This document shows, in pieces, positions 9,738 through 18,266 of a DNA stretch of 64,000 nucleotides. This stretch comes from Bacteroidota bacterium (GTDB lineage: Bacteria > Bacteroidota > Bacteroidia > Cytophagales > Cytophagaceae). A program made the translations under genes and the position numbers. Below the pieces are notes generated by a model that was not told the origin of the DNA, did not search any database, and was given only the letters and a program-made list of their open reading frames with translations. Numbering within the stretch: position 1 is the first letter of the stretch; each line of letters starts with the position of its first letter. The stretch is from positions 124,001-188,000 of the forward strand of contig JAEVZS010000002.1 in assembly GCA_023392125.1 (NCBI GenBank). Direction: 5' to 3'.

Positions 9738-12700
9738 TCAGGTTTCGCTGATAGACAGCAGGATATCACCTGCATTTACTGTGCGACTTACTTCGCAGTA
9801 GACAGTGCTGACAATTCCGGCATGCTCGGCAACGATACTGAACTCTGACTTCATTGCTTCAATAATAACCAGCGGATCATTTTCTCTGACCTCCTGACCC
9901 GGCCTGACCAGGATTTTCCAGATATTACCACTTATCTCGGCAAGTACAGCGTTGCCATCGGGCTCAATAGGTGTTTCATTTATTTTTTTCTCCGGCTCAA
10001 AAGATCCGTCTGTGACATCATTTTGCCAGAGAGCAACCTCTGCTTCAAATGCGGCTTGCTGACGCTTTCTGAACGTCTTAATATCCTCAGCGTTTTCCTT
10101 CAGGAATGAGTCATGCTCGTCGAGGTCAAAGTATACATCTTCAATTTGTATCTGTAGCCTGCCTTCCCGGAAATCCTCTCTGAGTTTTGTGAGCTCATCT
10201 TCTGATACCTCATAGTATTTTACCTGATCAAAGAATCTTAGCAGCCAGGGTTTGTCTTTTTCAAAGACCGGATTTTTAACAAACTTATTCCAGATCGGGA
10301 GTGTACGGCCTACGAGCTGATATCCGCCGGGAGAGTCCATGCCATAGATACACATGTATACACCGCCTATTCCTACAGTGCCTTCTGCTGTATAGGTTCT
10401 GGCCGGGTTGTATTTTGAAGTCAGGAGACGGTGGCGGGGATCAATGGGCACAGCACAGGGCGCTCCCAGATATACGTCTCCCAGGCCCATGACCATATAA
10501 TGTGCTTCAAAAAGAATTTGTTTTACTTCTTCAACGGTTTCCAATCCGTTAATGCGTCTCATGAACTCAGTATTGCTTGGCAGCCAGGGAGCTTTGTCAC
10601 GCACTGACTGCCTGTATCGTGCTACAGCATCAAGAGTAGCCGAATCTTCAAATGCCATAGGCAGATGTATAATCCGTGAAGGAACTCTGGTTGGCTGTTG
10701 AAGACGGTCTTCGATATCAAGCAGGATTTGCAGAAGCTCTTTCTGATGTAATACACGGCTATCGTAACGGATCTGCAGAGAGCGTACACCGGGAGATAAT
10801 TCTTCTATACCCGATACATTGCGTTTTTCTAGTTCCATGGTAAGAGCGTGTACCCTCAGTCTGAGCTTCAGATCCAGCACATTGGGGCCATATTCAAGAA
10901 GAATATACTTGTCTCCGGCTTGTCTGCAGGTTACTTCGGGCCGGTCGTCCATAGGCGGAAGCCATGCCGGGATACAGGAGTCTTCCCGGTGAGGTGTCTC
11001 CGGAATATATTTGGCGAAGGAGGAATCACTTAGCTCGAGTGTCTCGATAAGCTTGTCCATATCTTTTTCTCTGCTGAGTGCTTCATCAAAACCCAGTCTG
11101 AAAAAACGGATCTTATCTCCGGGCTTAAGCTGTCCGACTTTCCATAGTTCGGATTTAACTATTGTTACAGGGCATACAAATCCTCCAAGACTTGGTCCGT
11201 CCTGTGTCAGAATGACCGGCATATCCCCTGTAAAGTTGATCGAACCGATTGCGTACTCTGTATCATGGATATTGGAAGGATGCAATCCGGCTTCACCACC
11301 ATCGCTGCGGGCCCATGAAGGTTTGGGGCCATTGAGACGGATACCCAGACGATTGGAGTTGTAGTGAACTTCCCAGTCTGTATCAAAAAACATGTCGATT
11401 GCTTCGGGGGTAAAGAAATCAGGAGCTCCGTGAGGGCCATACATGACACCGATTTGCCAGTACCCCGGATACTCCGGTTGTAATTCTGCCGGGAGTGATT
11501 GCGGAGAATATACAGGAGCGGGAGTAGTACAGGCTGCCAGTTCCGGCTGGCTGATAAAAAGCATATCAGCGCCGCGGATAGTACGTCCGGCATGTCCTCC
11601 GAACTGACCTAATGCAAAGGTGGTTCTGCTTCCGAGATATTCGGGAATATCCATGCCATTGCGTACGGCCAGATACGTCCGGCATCCTTTTTCTGCTTTA
11701 CCGATGTCAAGCGTCTGTCCCTTGCGTATGGTTACAGGTGTCCACATCGGGATATGTTCATTATCCAGAAGTGCTTTGCAGCTGGCTCCGGTAAGTGCAA
11801 TGACCGCATCGGTATGGAATCGGAGTTTCGGACCGGCAAGCGTACATTCCATTCCTGCAGCAGAAGAATGGTTGCCGACCAGACGGTTGGCAATCCGGAA
11901 AGCCAGGTCGTCCATCGGTCCGGAAGGAGGTACACCGATATTCCAGTATCCAACACGACCGGGATAATCAACCAGTGTCGTATAAGTTCCCGGGCGAAGT
12001 ACTTCTATGGCAGGAGATTCATAGCCGAAATCTTTCAGCGCCTGTGTGCTTACCCTGCCTTCTGTAAATATATTCCATTGCATGATCTTTCGCAGGTAGT
12101 CCACATTGGTGACGATACCTGACAGACGGGTGGCAGCCAAGGCCTCCTTCATTTTTCGAATAGCATCATTCCGGTCGCTTCCATGTACAATCAGCTTGGC
12201 AATCATGGGATCATAGAAGGCTGATACCTCTGTTCCTGTATCCACCCAGGTGTCAACTCTTGCTGTATCAGGAAAACAAACATCGGTAAGTATGCCGGGC
12301 GAAGGCTGAAAATCCCTGGCAGGATCCTCCGCGTAAATACGAACTTCAATGGAAGCTCCGTGGGGCTTGAGGGAAGTGGCAGGTTTTTGCCAGCATCCGC
12401 AGGCTGCCTGTATCATCCACTCTACAAGATCTACGCCTGTGGTCATTTCTGTAACCGGATGTTCAACCTGAAGTCTGGTGTTTACTTCCAGAAAGTAAAA
12501 TTCATCTCTTGCCGGGTCATATATATACTCAACGGTACCAGCCGATTTATAATTAACCTGCTTGCCGAGCTGTTCGGATACTTCAAGTAGTTTGCGCCTT
12601 GTAGATTCGGGAAGGTGAGGAGCGGGCGTTTCTTCCACAACTTTCTGATTGCGGCGCTGAAGTGAACAATCGCGCTCTCCCAGTGCGATTACCTGCCCGT

Positions 12701-13367
12701 TGCCATCTCCGAAAAGCTGCACTTCTACATGGCGGGCATTATCAATATAGCGTTCAAGAAATACACCGCTGTCACTAAAGAAGTTTTGTCCGAGACGTTT
12801 TACGGTTTCAAATGCCTGTACAAGCTCTGTCTCATTATTGCACCGGGTAAGTCCGATACCGCCACCGCCGGCTGTACTTTTTAACATCAGAGGGTATCCG
12901 ATTCGGTTAGCTTCGCCAACAGCCTCATCGACTGTGGCGATAAGTCCGGTGCCGGGCGTAAGCGGTACGCCTGCTTCACTGGCAATTTGTCTTGCTATGT
13001 GTTTCAGACCGAACCTGCGAATCTGCTCCGGATCGGGACCGATAAATGCAATTCCGGCTTTTGCGCATTGCTCGGCAAATGACGCGTTTTCAGACAGAAA
13101 TCCGTAACCGGGTATAATGGCTTCTGCTCCGGTCCGGAGTGCAGCCTGAAGTATTTTATCCGCAACAAGGTAGCTTTCAGAAGCGGTGTTTCCTCCGAGG
13201 GCGACTGCTTCATCGGCCAGGCTTACGTGCATGCTGTTGCGGTCTGCATCAGAATATACCGCTACACTGCTGATGCCCATTTTTTTTAATGTACGACTTA
13301 TTCTGACAGCGATTTCTCCTCTGTTGGCAATAAGGACTTTACCAAACATTTTTGCTTGCTTGCTCAT
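9738..13367 (-). CDS. Urea carboxylase-type biotin enzyme (urea or guanidine carboxylase)
   Basis: 1209 residues, full length for the family. Order: biotin carboxylase (FGKVLIANRGEIAVRI at the start; ATP-grasp loop GGGGIGLTR; active-site region ending NTRLQVEHPVTEM), then the carboxyltransferase made of allophanate-hydrolase-subunit-2-like (about 455-760) and subunit-1-like (about 800-1010) domains, then a biotin carrier domain with the biotinyl Lys at about residue 1173 in IEAMKSEF. It carboxylates urea to allophanate using ATP and bicarbonate; many bacterial homologues prefer guanidine. The allophanate hydrolase gene lies immediately upstream with a 23-base gap. The CgdA/CgdB accessory genes that often accompany guanidine carboxylases are not in this window, and I see no guanidine riboswitch upstream. 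Confidence 0.92.
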   Translation of the reverse strand: MSKQAKMFGKVLIANRGEIAVRISRTLKKMGISSVAVYSDADRNSMHVSLADEAVALGGNTASESYLVADKILQAALRTGAEAIIPGYGFLSENASFAEQCAKAGIAFIGPDPEQIRRFGLKHIARQIASEAGVPLTPGTGLIATVDEAVGEANRIGYPLMLKSTAGGGGIGLTRCNNETELVQAFETVKRLGQNFFSDSGVFLERYIDNARHVEVQLFGDGNGQVIALGERDCSLQRRNQKVVEETPAPHLPESTRRKLLEVSEQLGKQVNYKSAGTVEYIYDPARDEFYFLEVNTRLQVEHPVTEMTTGVDLVEWMIQAACGCWQKPATSLKPHGASIEVRIYAEDPARDFQPSPGILTDVCFPDTARVDTWVDTGTEVSAFYDPMIAKLIVHGSDRNDAIRKMKEALAATRLSGIVTNVDYLRKIMQWNIFTEGRVSTQALKDFGYESPAIEVLRPGTYTTLVDYPGRVGYWNIGVPPSGPMDDLAFRIANRLVGNHSSAAGMECTLAGPKLRFHTDAVIALTGASCKALLDNEHIPMWTPVTIRKGQTLDIGKAEKGCRTYLAVRNGMDIPEYLGSRTTFALGQFGGHAGRTIRGADMLFISQPELAACTTPAPVYSPQSLPAELQPEYPGYWQIGVMYGPHGAPDFFTPEAIDMFFDTDWEVHYNSNRLGIRLNGPKPSWARSDGGEAGLHPSNIHDTEYAIGSINFTGDMPVILTQDGPSLGGFVCPVTIVKSELWKVGQLKPGDKIRFFRLGFDEALSREKDMDKLIETLELSDSSFAKYIPETPHREDSCIPAWLPPMDDRPEVTCRQAGDKYILLEYGPNVLDLKLRLRVHALTMELEKRNVSGIEELSPGVRSLQIRYDSRVLHQKELLQILLDIEDRLQQPTRVPSRIIHLPMAFEDSATLDAVARYRQSVRDKAPWLPSNTEFMRRINGLETVEEVKQILFEAHYMVMGLGDVYLGAPCAVPIDPRHRLLTSKYNPARTYTAEGTVGIGGVYMCIYGMDSPGGYQLVGRTLPIWNKFVKNPVFEKDKPWLLRFFDQVKYYEVSEDELTKLREDFREGRLQIQIEDVYFDLDEHDSFLKENAEDIKTFRKRQQAAFEAEVALWQNDVTDGSFEPEKKINETPIEPDGNAVLAEISGNIWKILVRPGQEVRENDPLVIIEAMKSEFSIVAEHAGIVSTVYCEVSRTVNAGDILLSISET

Positions 13368-13390
13368 GAAAATTATCCGTTAAAAAATGA

Positions 13391-15148
13391 CTACCTGCCG
13401 GAGCGTGAGCCAGTGAAGGCTTCCCAGCTTTTATATGCACTGATATCCTCGCAGTTTCCGGCGATGTACTGTTCGCAAATGAATCCGTAAACCATACGTC
13501 CGTCTGCCAGTCTGACCTGACCGATTCCGAGCGGATGTTTTACATTCATCATAAAAGCTCCCAGATTTTTTACCGGTATCTGCCATACTTCCACGTCAAT
13601 GGAATGTCCCTGCCCTTCCGGAAGGCGAACCAGGCCGGGTTTGGGCTTCCCATCGGGATCGAGAAGATACATAGCGTAGTCGGGGCTTGTCTGAGTGCTG
13701 TAGGCATAGGAGGCTTCCAGATCAGTCAGCTGATAATTTAACGGGAAAGAACGTTTATGAAGACCTGCAACAGCCAGCTCTGTTGTGTCTGTTTGCAGAG
13801 CAGGAGTGTTGGTGCTTTTTAACAGAGCCTGTAGCTTACGTGCTTCTTCCAGCAGACGGACTTCACTACCGGCCGGAGCGATCAGTGTGACTCCAAAGGG
13901 TAGTCCCTGTGATGTAAATCCGGCGGGAACCGCGACGGCGCAAAGTCCGAGGAGATTTACGAAATTGGTATAGTAGCCCAACCGGGTATTGAGCTCTACC
14001 GGATTTTGAAGGACCTCTTCGATCGTAAAAATGCCCGGAGCAGTCGGGACCAGCAGGTAATCTGCCTGATCAAACGAGGCAAGAGCCTGGGTTCGCAGGG
14101 TTTCCAGCTTGTAGAATGCGGAAAATGTGTCAGTTGCTGTATATCCTTCGGCCTGAGCAATGATACTTCTGACTACCGGATGTACTTCGTCAGGATGTTT
14201 TTTGATAAAAGATCCCACTGCTGCCATACGTTCAGCGATCCAGGGGCCGTGGTACAGCAAGGCTGCGGTATCCGAAAAAAGCTGAAAAGAAATGCGTTTG
14301 ACAGGGTATGTTCCGGAAGCTTTACTTATGACAGATGAAAAAAGAGAAGCATATTCTTCGTTATTTCCGGCAAAAAACAAGCCTTGCTCGTCCGGTATGA
14401 GTATGCTCTTTTTTTGAGGAGCCGTATTGACGGGTAAAATTGTTTCGGGTTCACTAGCTATGTGATAAACGAGTGAAGCATCTTCAATAGTAGTGGTGAA
14501 AACAGAAACACAATCCAATGACTTACACGCAGGTACAACCCCCTGGGTGCTTAACCGGCCAATACCTGGTTTTAATCCGACCAGATTGTTGAATCCGGCT
14601 GGTACACGTCCTGATCCTGCCGTATCTGTGCCAAGTGAAAAGCAGGACATGCCAAGCGCTACCGCAACGGCAGAGCCGGAACTGGATCCGCCGCTTATAT
14701 AAAGGGGATCAACGCTGTTTCTGACAGCTCCGAAGGGACTTCTGGTACCGGTGAGACCGGTGGCGAACTGATCCAGATTGGTTTTGCCGATAACAATAGC
14801 GCCGGCATCAATCAGCTTCTGTACAACGGCAGCATGCTGGGCAGGGGTATAGGAATAGGCTGGACATGCTGCTGTAGTCGGCATTCCGGCCACATCAATA
14901 TTATCTTTGACAGCAAAAGGGATGCAATATAAAGGCAGTGTGTAACCGCTTTCGAGTTTCCGGCGATTAAGGGCTATCTGCTGAAGTACTTCGTCTTTGG
15001 GTGTGGTATATATCCAGATGTTGTAATCGCTGTGCTGGGCGATTTTCTCATAAATATCCTCAACAACTTCTTCAGGGCTGAGATCTCCCCGTAAAAATGC
15101 ATTGAGAAGCTGACGTACCCTGATGGTACTTTTCTCTGTGACTAACAT
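13391..15148 (-). CDS. atzF: Allophanate hydrolase (AtzF type)
   Basis: 585 residues, close to known AtzF proteins (about 600). The amidase-signature triad is visible: Lys81 in FAVKDNIDV, the cis-Ser near 155 in SGGSSSGSA, and the nucleophile Ser179 in GTDTAGSGR. A C-terminal domain of about 120 residues follows, ending YIAGNCEDISAYKSWEAF, as in AtzF and yeast Dur1,2. It hydrolyses allophanate to two ammonia and two CO2, completing the ATP-dependent alternative to urease with the downstream carboxylase. First gene of a two-gene leftward operon. No urea transporter or urease is seen here. Confidence 0.93.
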   Translation of the reverse strand: MLVTEKSTIRVRQLLNAFLRGDLSPEEVVEDIYEKIAQHSDYNIWIYTTPKDEVLQQIALNRRKLESGYTLPLYCIPFAVKDNIDVAGMPTTAACPAYSYTPAQHAAVVQKLIDAGAIVIGKTNLDQFATGLTGTRSPFGAVRNSVDPLYISGGSSSGSAVAVALGMSCFSLGTDTAGSGRVPAGFNNLVGLKPGIGRLSTQGVVPACKSLDCVSVFTTTIEDASLVYHIASEPETILPVNTAPQKKSILIPDEQGLFFAGNNEEYASLFSSVISKASGTYPVKRISFQLFSDTAALLYHGPWIAERMAAVGSFIKKHPDEVHPVVRSIIAQAEGYTATDTFSAFYKLETLRTQALASFDQADYLLVPTAPGIFTIEEVLQNPVELNTRLGYYTNFVNLLGLCAVAVPAGFTSQGLPFGVTLIAPAGSEVRLLEEARKLQALLKSTNTPALQTDTTELAVAGLHKRSFPLNYQLTDLEASYAYSTQTSPDYAMYLLDPDGKPKPGLVRLPEGQGHSIDVEVWQIPVKNLGAFMMNVKHPLGIGQVRLADGRMVYGFICEQYIAGNCEDISAYKSWEAFTGSRSGR

Positions 15149-15519
15149 GGCTAACAGGTTAATTGGTTGGTTTATAAAATTGGTTATGGTTTTCAGTAAT
15201 ACCTGTTATATCATGTAGTATCCGTTTTTATAGAGTTTTTGATCTTTTTCATAAAAAATAGAATTAGTATGTGATTCATTTTTGCACGTACCGGTCAACA
15301 ATTCCGGGGTGGTTAATTCCGGCCAGCTCTTCCAGATCCGTGATGCATGTATAAAAACAGATCAATAAAGCAATAAAATTACTCAGCTTGAAATGTACGA
15401 CTTCAAATTAGTTAAAGTTGTTTTAAAAACAAACTTGTTTTGTTAAAAATGTATATGATTTTTTAGAATCAGGTTTAAATAAGAGGGGTGTTTTGTGTAA
15501 AAAATGTCTTTTCGCAATT
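15149..15519. other. Intergenic region upstream of atzF
   Basis: 371 bases, mostly AT-rich. A GC-richer island at about 15,276-15,365 contains a minus-strand open frame of some 30 codons ending at 15,276, whose translation includes EELAGINHPGIVDRYVQK. It has no ATG, so it is either a gene remnant or chance. The atzF promoter must lie here. I looked for guanidine-I and guanidine-II riboswitch features on the minus strand and found none. Confidence 0.4.
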
Positions 15520-15534
15520 TTACCGGCATTTTTT
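15499..15534 (-). terminator. Possible terminator at the 3' end of the cytochrome c gene
   Basis: AAAAAATG/CATTTTTT inverted repeat flanking about 20 bases and straddling the cytochrome c stop codon; the minus strand ends in a T-run. Plausible but weak stem. Confidence 0.4.
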
Positions 15535-15903
15535 TAACTGATCTCTGGTTTCGGATGGTGTTTGTGCTGTTGAAGGGCTTCCCCAGCGTTTGTTTATGTA
15601 ATTTACCAGATTAACAATATCCATATCGGACAGATCCTGACTGGCAGGCATTTCCTGCACATACCATTCTCCGTTGACTCTGATGGAATCTTTCATGCCA
15701 TTGCGAATAATACAGGCGAGTTGATCCATATTGCTTTGCAGGTAATCGGAATCAGCAAGGGGAGGGATTAGTTTTTTCAATCCCTCTCCGTTTTTTCCAT
15801 GGCAATTGGCGCATCGGAGCTCATAGGTTTTTTCGGCAGTAGGGCCATCGGCACAACTGACAAGCATAAGACTCAGTGTGAACAATAACAATGTTCTACT
15901 CAT
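15520..15903 (-). CDS. Cytochrome c, class I, lipoprotein
   Basis: 127 residues. The signal peptide ends in a lipobox with Cys17 (LMLVSCADG). One haem-c site, CANCH, is at residues 31-35; a Met in VQEMPASQDLS is the likely axial ligand. Probably a periplasmic, membrane-tethered electron carrier. Its start overlaps the SCO-family gene by 8 bases, and the two form an operon with a third lipoprotein. The pairing with SCO suggests a role near a copper enzyme such as cytochrome oxidase or nitrous-oxide/nitrite metabolism, but the terminal enzyme is not in the window. Confidence 0.9.
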   Translation of the reverse strand: MSRTLLLFTLSLMLVSCADGPTAEKTYELRCANCHGKNGEGLKKLIPPLADSDYLQSNMDQLACIIRNGMKDSIRVNGEWYVQEMPASQDLSDMDIVNLVNYINKRWGSPSTAQTPSETRDQLKKCR

Positions 15904-16528
15904 TTAAAAGAATCTTTATGTCCCGTATGAGCTTTTTAGTAGCTTCTTCCTCTGTACCATCATAATATCCGCGTATGTGCCGCTGCTTGTCCATAAGGAT
16001 AAGAGCTCCGCTATGTGCATAGCCGCCCGGCGCTTCTTTGTCTTCCAAGGCGCTGACCATATATTGCCGGGCGATGCTGAAAATACTGTCCTGATTGCCT
16101 GTCACAAAATACCATCCGGGCGCCTGTACTTCGAGCCGGTTCGCATAGTCTTTTAATACAGCGACCGAATCGTGCACCGGATCTATGCTGTGTGACAGAA
16201 TAGATACCGAAGCACTGTCCTTGTATGCTTCATATACTTTGAGAAGATTGTTTTTCATGACCGGACATATGGTCGGGCATGTTGTGAAGAAGAAATCTGC
16301 GATATATACCTTGCCTTCAAATGTAGAGGCTGTAACCGGCAGACCATTCTGATCGGTGAAATGAAAATCCGGAACCTGATGGTACAGTGTATCGGTCACA
16401 GTCTGTCCTTCGACTTGTTTTTCGATTGGTATTCTGGGACCCAGTATCGGAAGTTCCTGTTCGGGCTGCCGGCAGCCGGCTATGCCTAAAATTCCGGCAG
16501 TAAGCAGAAAATAGAGTTGTTTTTTCAT
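15896..16528 (-). CDS. SCO1/SenC-family copper chaperone, lipoprotein
   Basis: 210 residues. Lipoprotein signal with Cys19 (GIAGCRQP). Thioredoxin-like fold with the copper-binding CxxxC at Cys84 and Cys88 (TTCPTICPV) and a downstream His in GGYAHSGALILMD, the three SCO copper ligands. It delivers copper to, or reduces cysteines of, the CuA centre of cytochrome oxidase in the periplasm. It overlaps cytochrome c downstream by 8 bases and the lipoprotein upstream by 4, so the three genes are co-translated. Confidence 0.92.
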   Translation of the reverse strand: MKKQLYFLLTAGILGIAGCRQPEQELPILGPRIPIEKQVEGQTVTDTLYHQVPDFHFTDQNGLPVTASTFEGKVYIADFFFTTCPTICPVMKNNLLKVYEAYKDSASVSILSHSIDPVHDSVAVLKDYANRLEVQAPGWYFVTGNQDSIFSIARQYMVSALEDKEAPGGYAHSGALILMDKQRHIRGYYDGTEEEATKKLIRDIKILLNE

Positions 16529-16971
16529 CTGGACTGATAGTTTTTTAATAGTATTTGCGCTGAATCTATACTTTGGCCGATCAGGCTTTCTACCTGTTTC
16601 ATTTTGACCATTTCATTTGCATAGTAAGCCTTCTGCTCGTCAGCAGGCGTATCTGCTGCAGGATCCTGATAGTTGCGCATCCAATCCATCATTGATTCAT
16701 TTGCTTCCTGGAGCCTGTCGATCCGTTCTTTGAGCATAGCTTTTTCTTCTGCCGAAGAAACGCTGTCACTAAGTACATTGAGCTGTTCCTTGAGGCTGAA
16801 TATCTGCCCCATTTTGGCCATCTCTTTGTCATGCAGATCCATGAGTGCTTTACGGTCTTTTTCGAGCGAAGCAGAATCCGAGCAGGAAGACAGTATCAGA
16901 AGAATACCTGCAACAGATGCAATGCGTGCAATATTGAGAAAGGAATAAGATGATTTGAAAAAATCAGTCAT
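16525..16971 (-). CDS. Small lipoprotein of unknown function, first gene of the SCO operon
   Basis: 148 residues from the ATG at 16971; further in-frame starts upstream would place about 27 residues before the signal sequence. Signal peptide with lipobox SSCSDSAS. The mature part is helical and charged, rich in Glu/Lys/Met, with predicted coiled coil (LKERIDRLQEANESMMDWMRN). It resembles proteins annotated as viral A-type inclusion in Bacteroidota, but I do not recognise a defined function. The stop overlaps the SCO start by 4 bases, so a role in the same copper/electron-transfer process is likely. Confidence 0.7.
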   Translation of the reverse strand: MTDFFKSSYSFLNIARIASVAGILLILSSCSDSASLEKDRKALMDLHDKEMAKMGQIFSLKEQLNVLSDSVSSAEEKAMLKERIDRLQEANESMMDWMRNYQDPAADTPADEQKAYYANEMVKMKQVESLIGQSIDSAQILLKNYQSR

Positions 16972-17075
16972 ACAAAAAGAGTAGTTAGTAGAATTAAACA
17001 TGTTTTGAAGAATAATTGATTGGAAAATCTGCCGGATCGGTAAAAATTCCAAATGATAAGAATGTAAAACGTTGT

Positions 17076-17462
17076 TTAGGATTTGGGCGGAGGAGCCTGG
17101 TATTTTGTGATTACCTGTGCCCAGCAGTTATTAACAGGAGGATAAATCAGCGTATTCCGGTAGGCAAAAGGTATTGTGAATTGTATTTCTCCGGCATCGG
17201 TCAGAATCTCTGCCTGGGCAAATACCTGTAGCGAACCCGGATTGCTCCGCTCGGTTTCGGCTGCTTTTTTTAATTCCTTATTCAGATAGCAGCTTCCCTG
17301 ACAGAATGAATTGACTTCTTTGTTTATACACAGACTGGTTGAAATAAAATCAAAATTGACTGTATAGTCGATATATGGAAAGTAGTTTCTTGAAAAGCTC
17401 AGCAGGTACACTGCTATGAAGAGAAGCGGCCGGAGTTTTCTGAATGGAACATACACTTTCAC
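17076..17462 (-). CDS. Conserved Bacteroidota hypothetical protein with Cys-rich motif, near SCO genes
   Basis: 128 residues. One N-terminal hydrophobic segment (PLLFIAVYLLSF), then the motif CINKEVNSFCQGSCYLNKELKK. This C-x8-C-x3-C pattern recalls a small family in which CVNK...CNGKCxLxKQL is conserved; it often sits near copper or TonB-linked genes. It may bind a metal in the periplasm, but this is not established. It lies just upstream of, and on the same strand as, the SCO operon, with a 104-base gap, so it may be separately transcribed. Confidence 0.65.
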   Translation of the reverse strand: MKVYVPFRKLRPLLFIAVYLLSFSRNYFPYIDYTVNFDFISTSLCINKEVNSFCQGSCYLNKELKKAAETERSNPGSLQVFAQAEILTDAGEIQFTIPFAYRNTLIYPPVNNCWAQVITKYQAPPPKS

Positions 17463-17679
17463 TATTCAAAGTTAAGGGTAAAAAATCAAAATTCACTCAT
17501 TTGAATAAAAGTTTGCAACTTACTGTAAGTTAATTGAATATGTAATAGTGTGAGTGATTTTATCCGAAATACAAGGGAGTATGTCCGAATCGTCCATTTT
17601 TTGGCTACAAAACACAGGCCTATATCTGGAGAGATACAGATACTTTTATTGTTGTATAGATAAAACACTATAAAAGCCT

Positions 17680-18033
17680 ATGTTTCTTGTGAAAATACTT
17701 CGAAATCGCTGCCCGTACTGCCATGAAGGAACTGTATTCACAAACTCTAATCTATTGAGTCTGCTGCCAGGAAAAATGCATCATGACTGTCCTCATTGCA
17801 AAGCCCGTTTTATGCGGGAGCCCGGTTATTTCTGGGGAGCTATGTATGTAAGTTATGCGCTGGCTACCGCAGAGGGATTTATAACCTACTTTCTGTGCCG
17901 TTTGCTGGGAACCGGTACGTATGATCTGGTCAATCTGGCAGCAATCATTGCAGCTATATTACTATTGTCTCCTTTTAATTTCAGAATGGCGCGTATTGTG
18001 TGGCTCTATATTTTTGCCCGTATTGACGAATAG
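17680..18033 (+). CDS. DUF983 family membrane protein
   Basis: 117 residues. N-terminal zinc-ribbon-like Cys pairs (CPYCHEG and CPHCKARF) are followed by two hydrophobic helices (WGAMYVSYALATAEGFITYF and LVNLAAIIAAILLLSPF). This is the DUF983 architecture, common in Bacteroidota and Alphaproteobacteria and often found near respiratory genes. The biochemical role is unknown. Confidence 0.8.
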   Translation: MFLVKILRNRCPYCHEGTVFTNSNLLSLLPGKMHHDCPHCKARFMREPGYFWGAMYVSYALATAEGFITYFLCRLLGTGTYDLVNLAAIIAAILLLSPFNFRMARIVWLYIFARIDE

Positions 18034-18266
18034 TATCAACAGGGTATAATGTGAAACCGGCCGGGTTAAGCGGATGCAGAATCAGTCTGCCTGGCGTTTG
18101 CTGGCATGATTAAAAGAATATGTGTAATTTTCCCCTGTAAGGTGATTAAAAACCGATACCTCATTTAATATCTGTTGATTCTGCAGCAGCTAAATGATTG
18201 CAGGGGGTAGATTGACTGTTAAATAAGCTGAAAATGGCTTATTTATGTTCTTTTAATTTTTGAGAG

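Noticed and set aside
15149..15519. Guanidine riboswitch upstream of allophanate hydrolase/carboxylase
   Set aside because: Minus-strand sequence lacks the ykkC core and the paired ACGR loops of guanidine-II.
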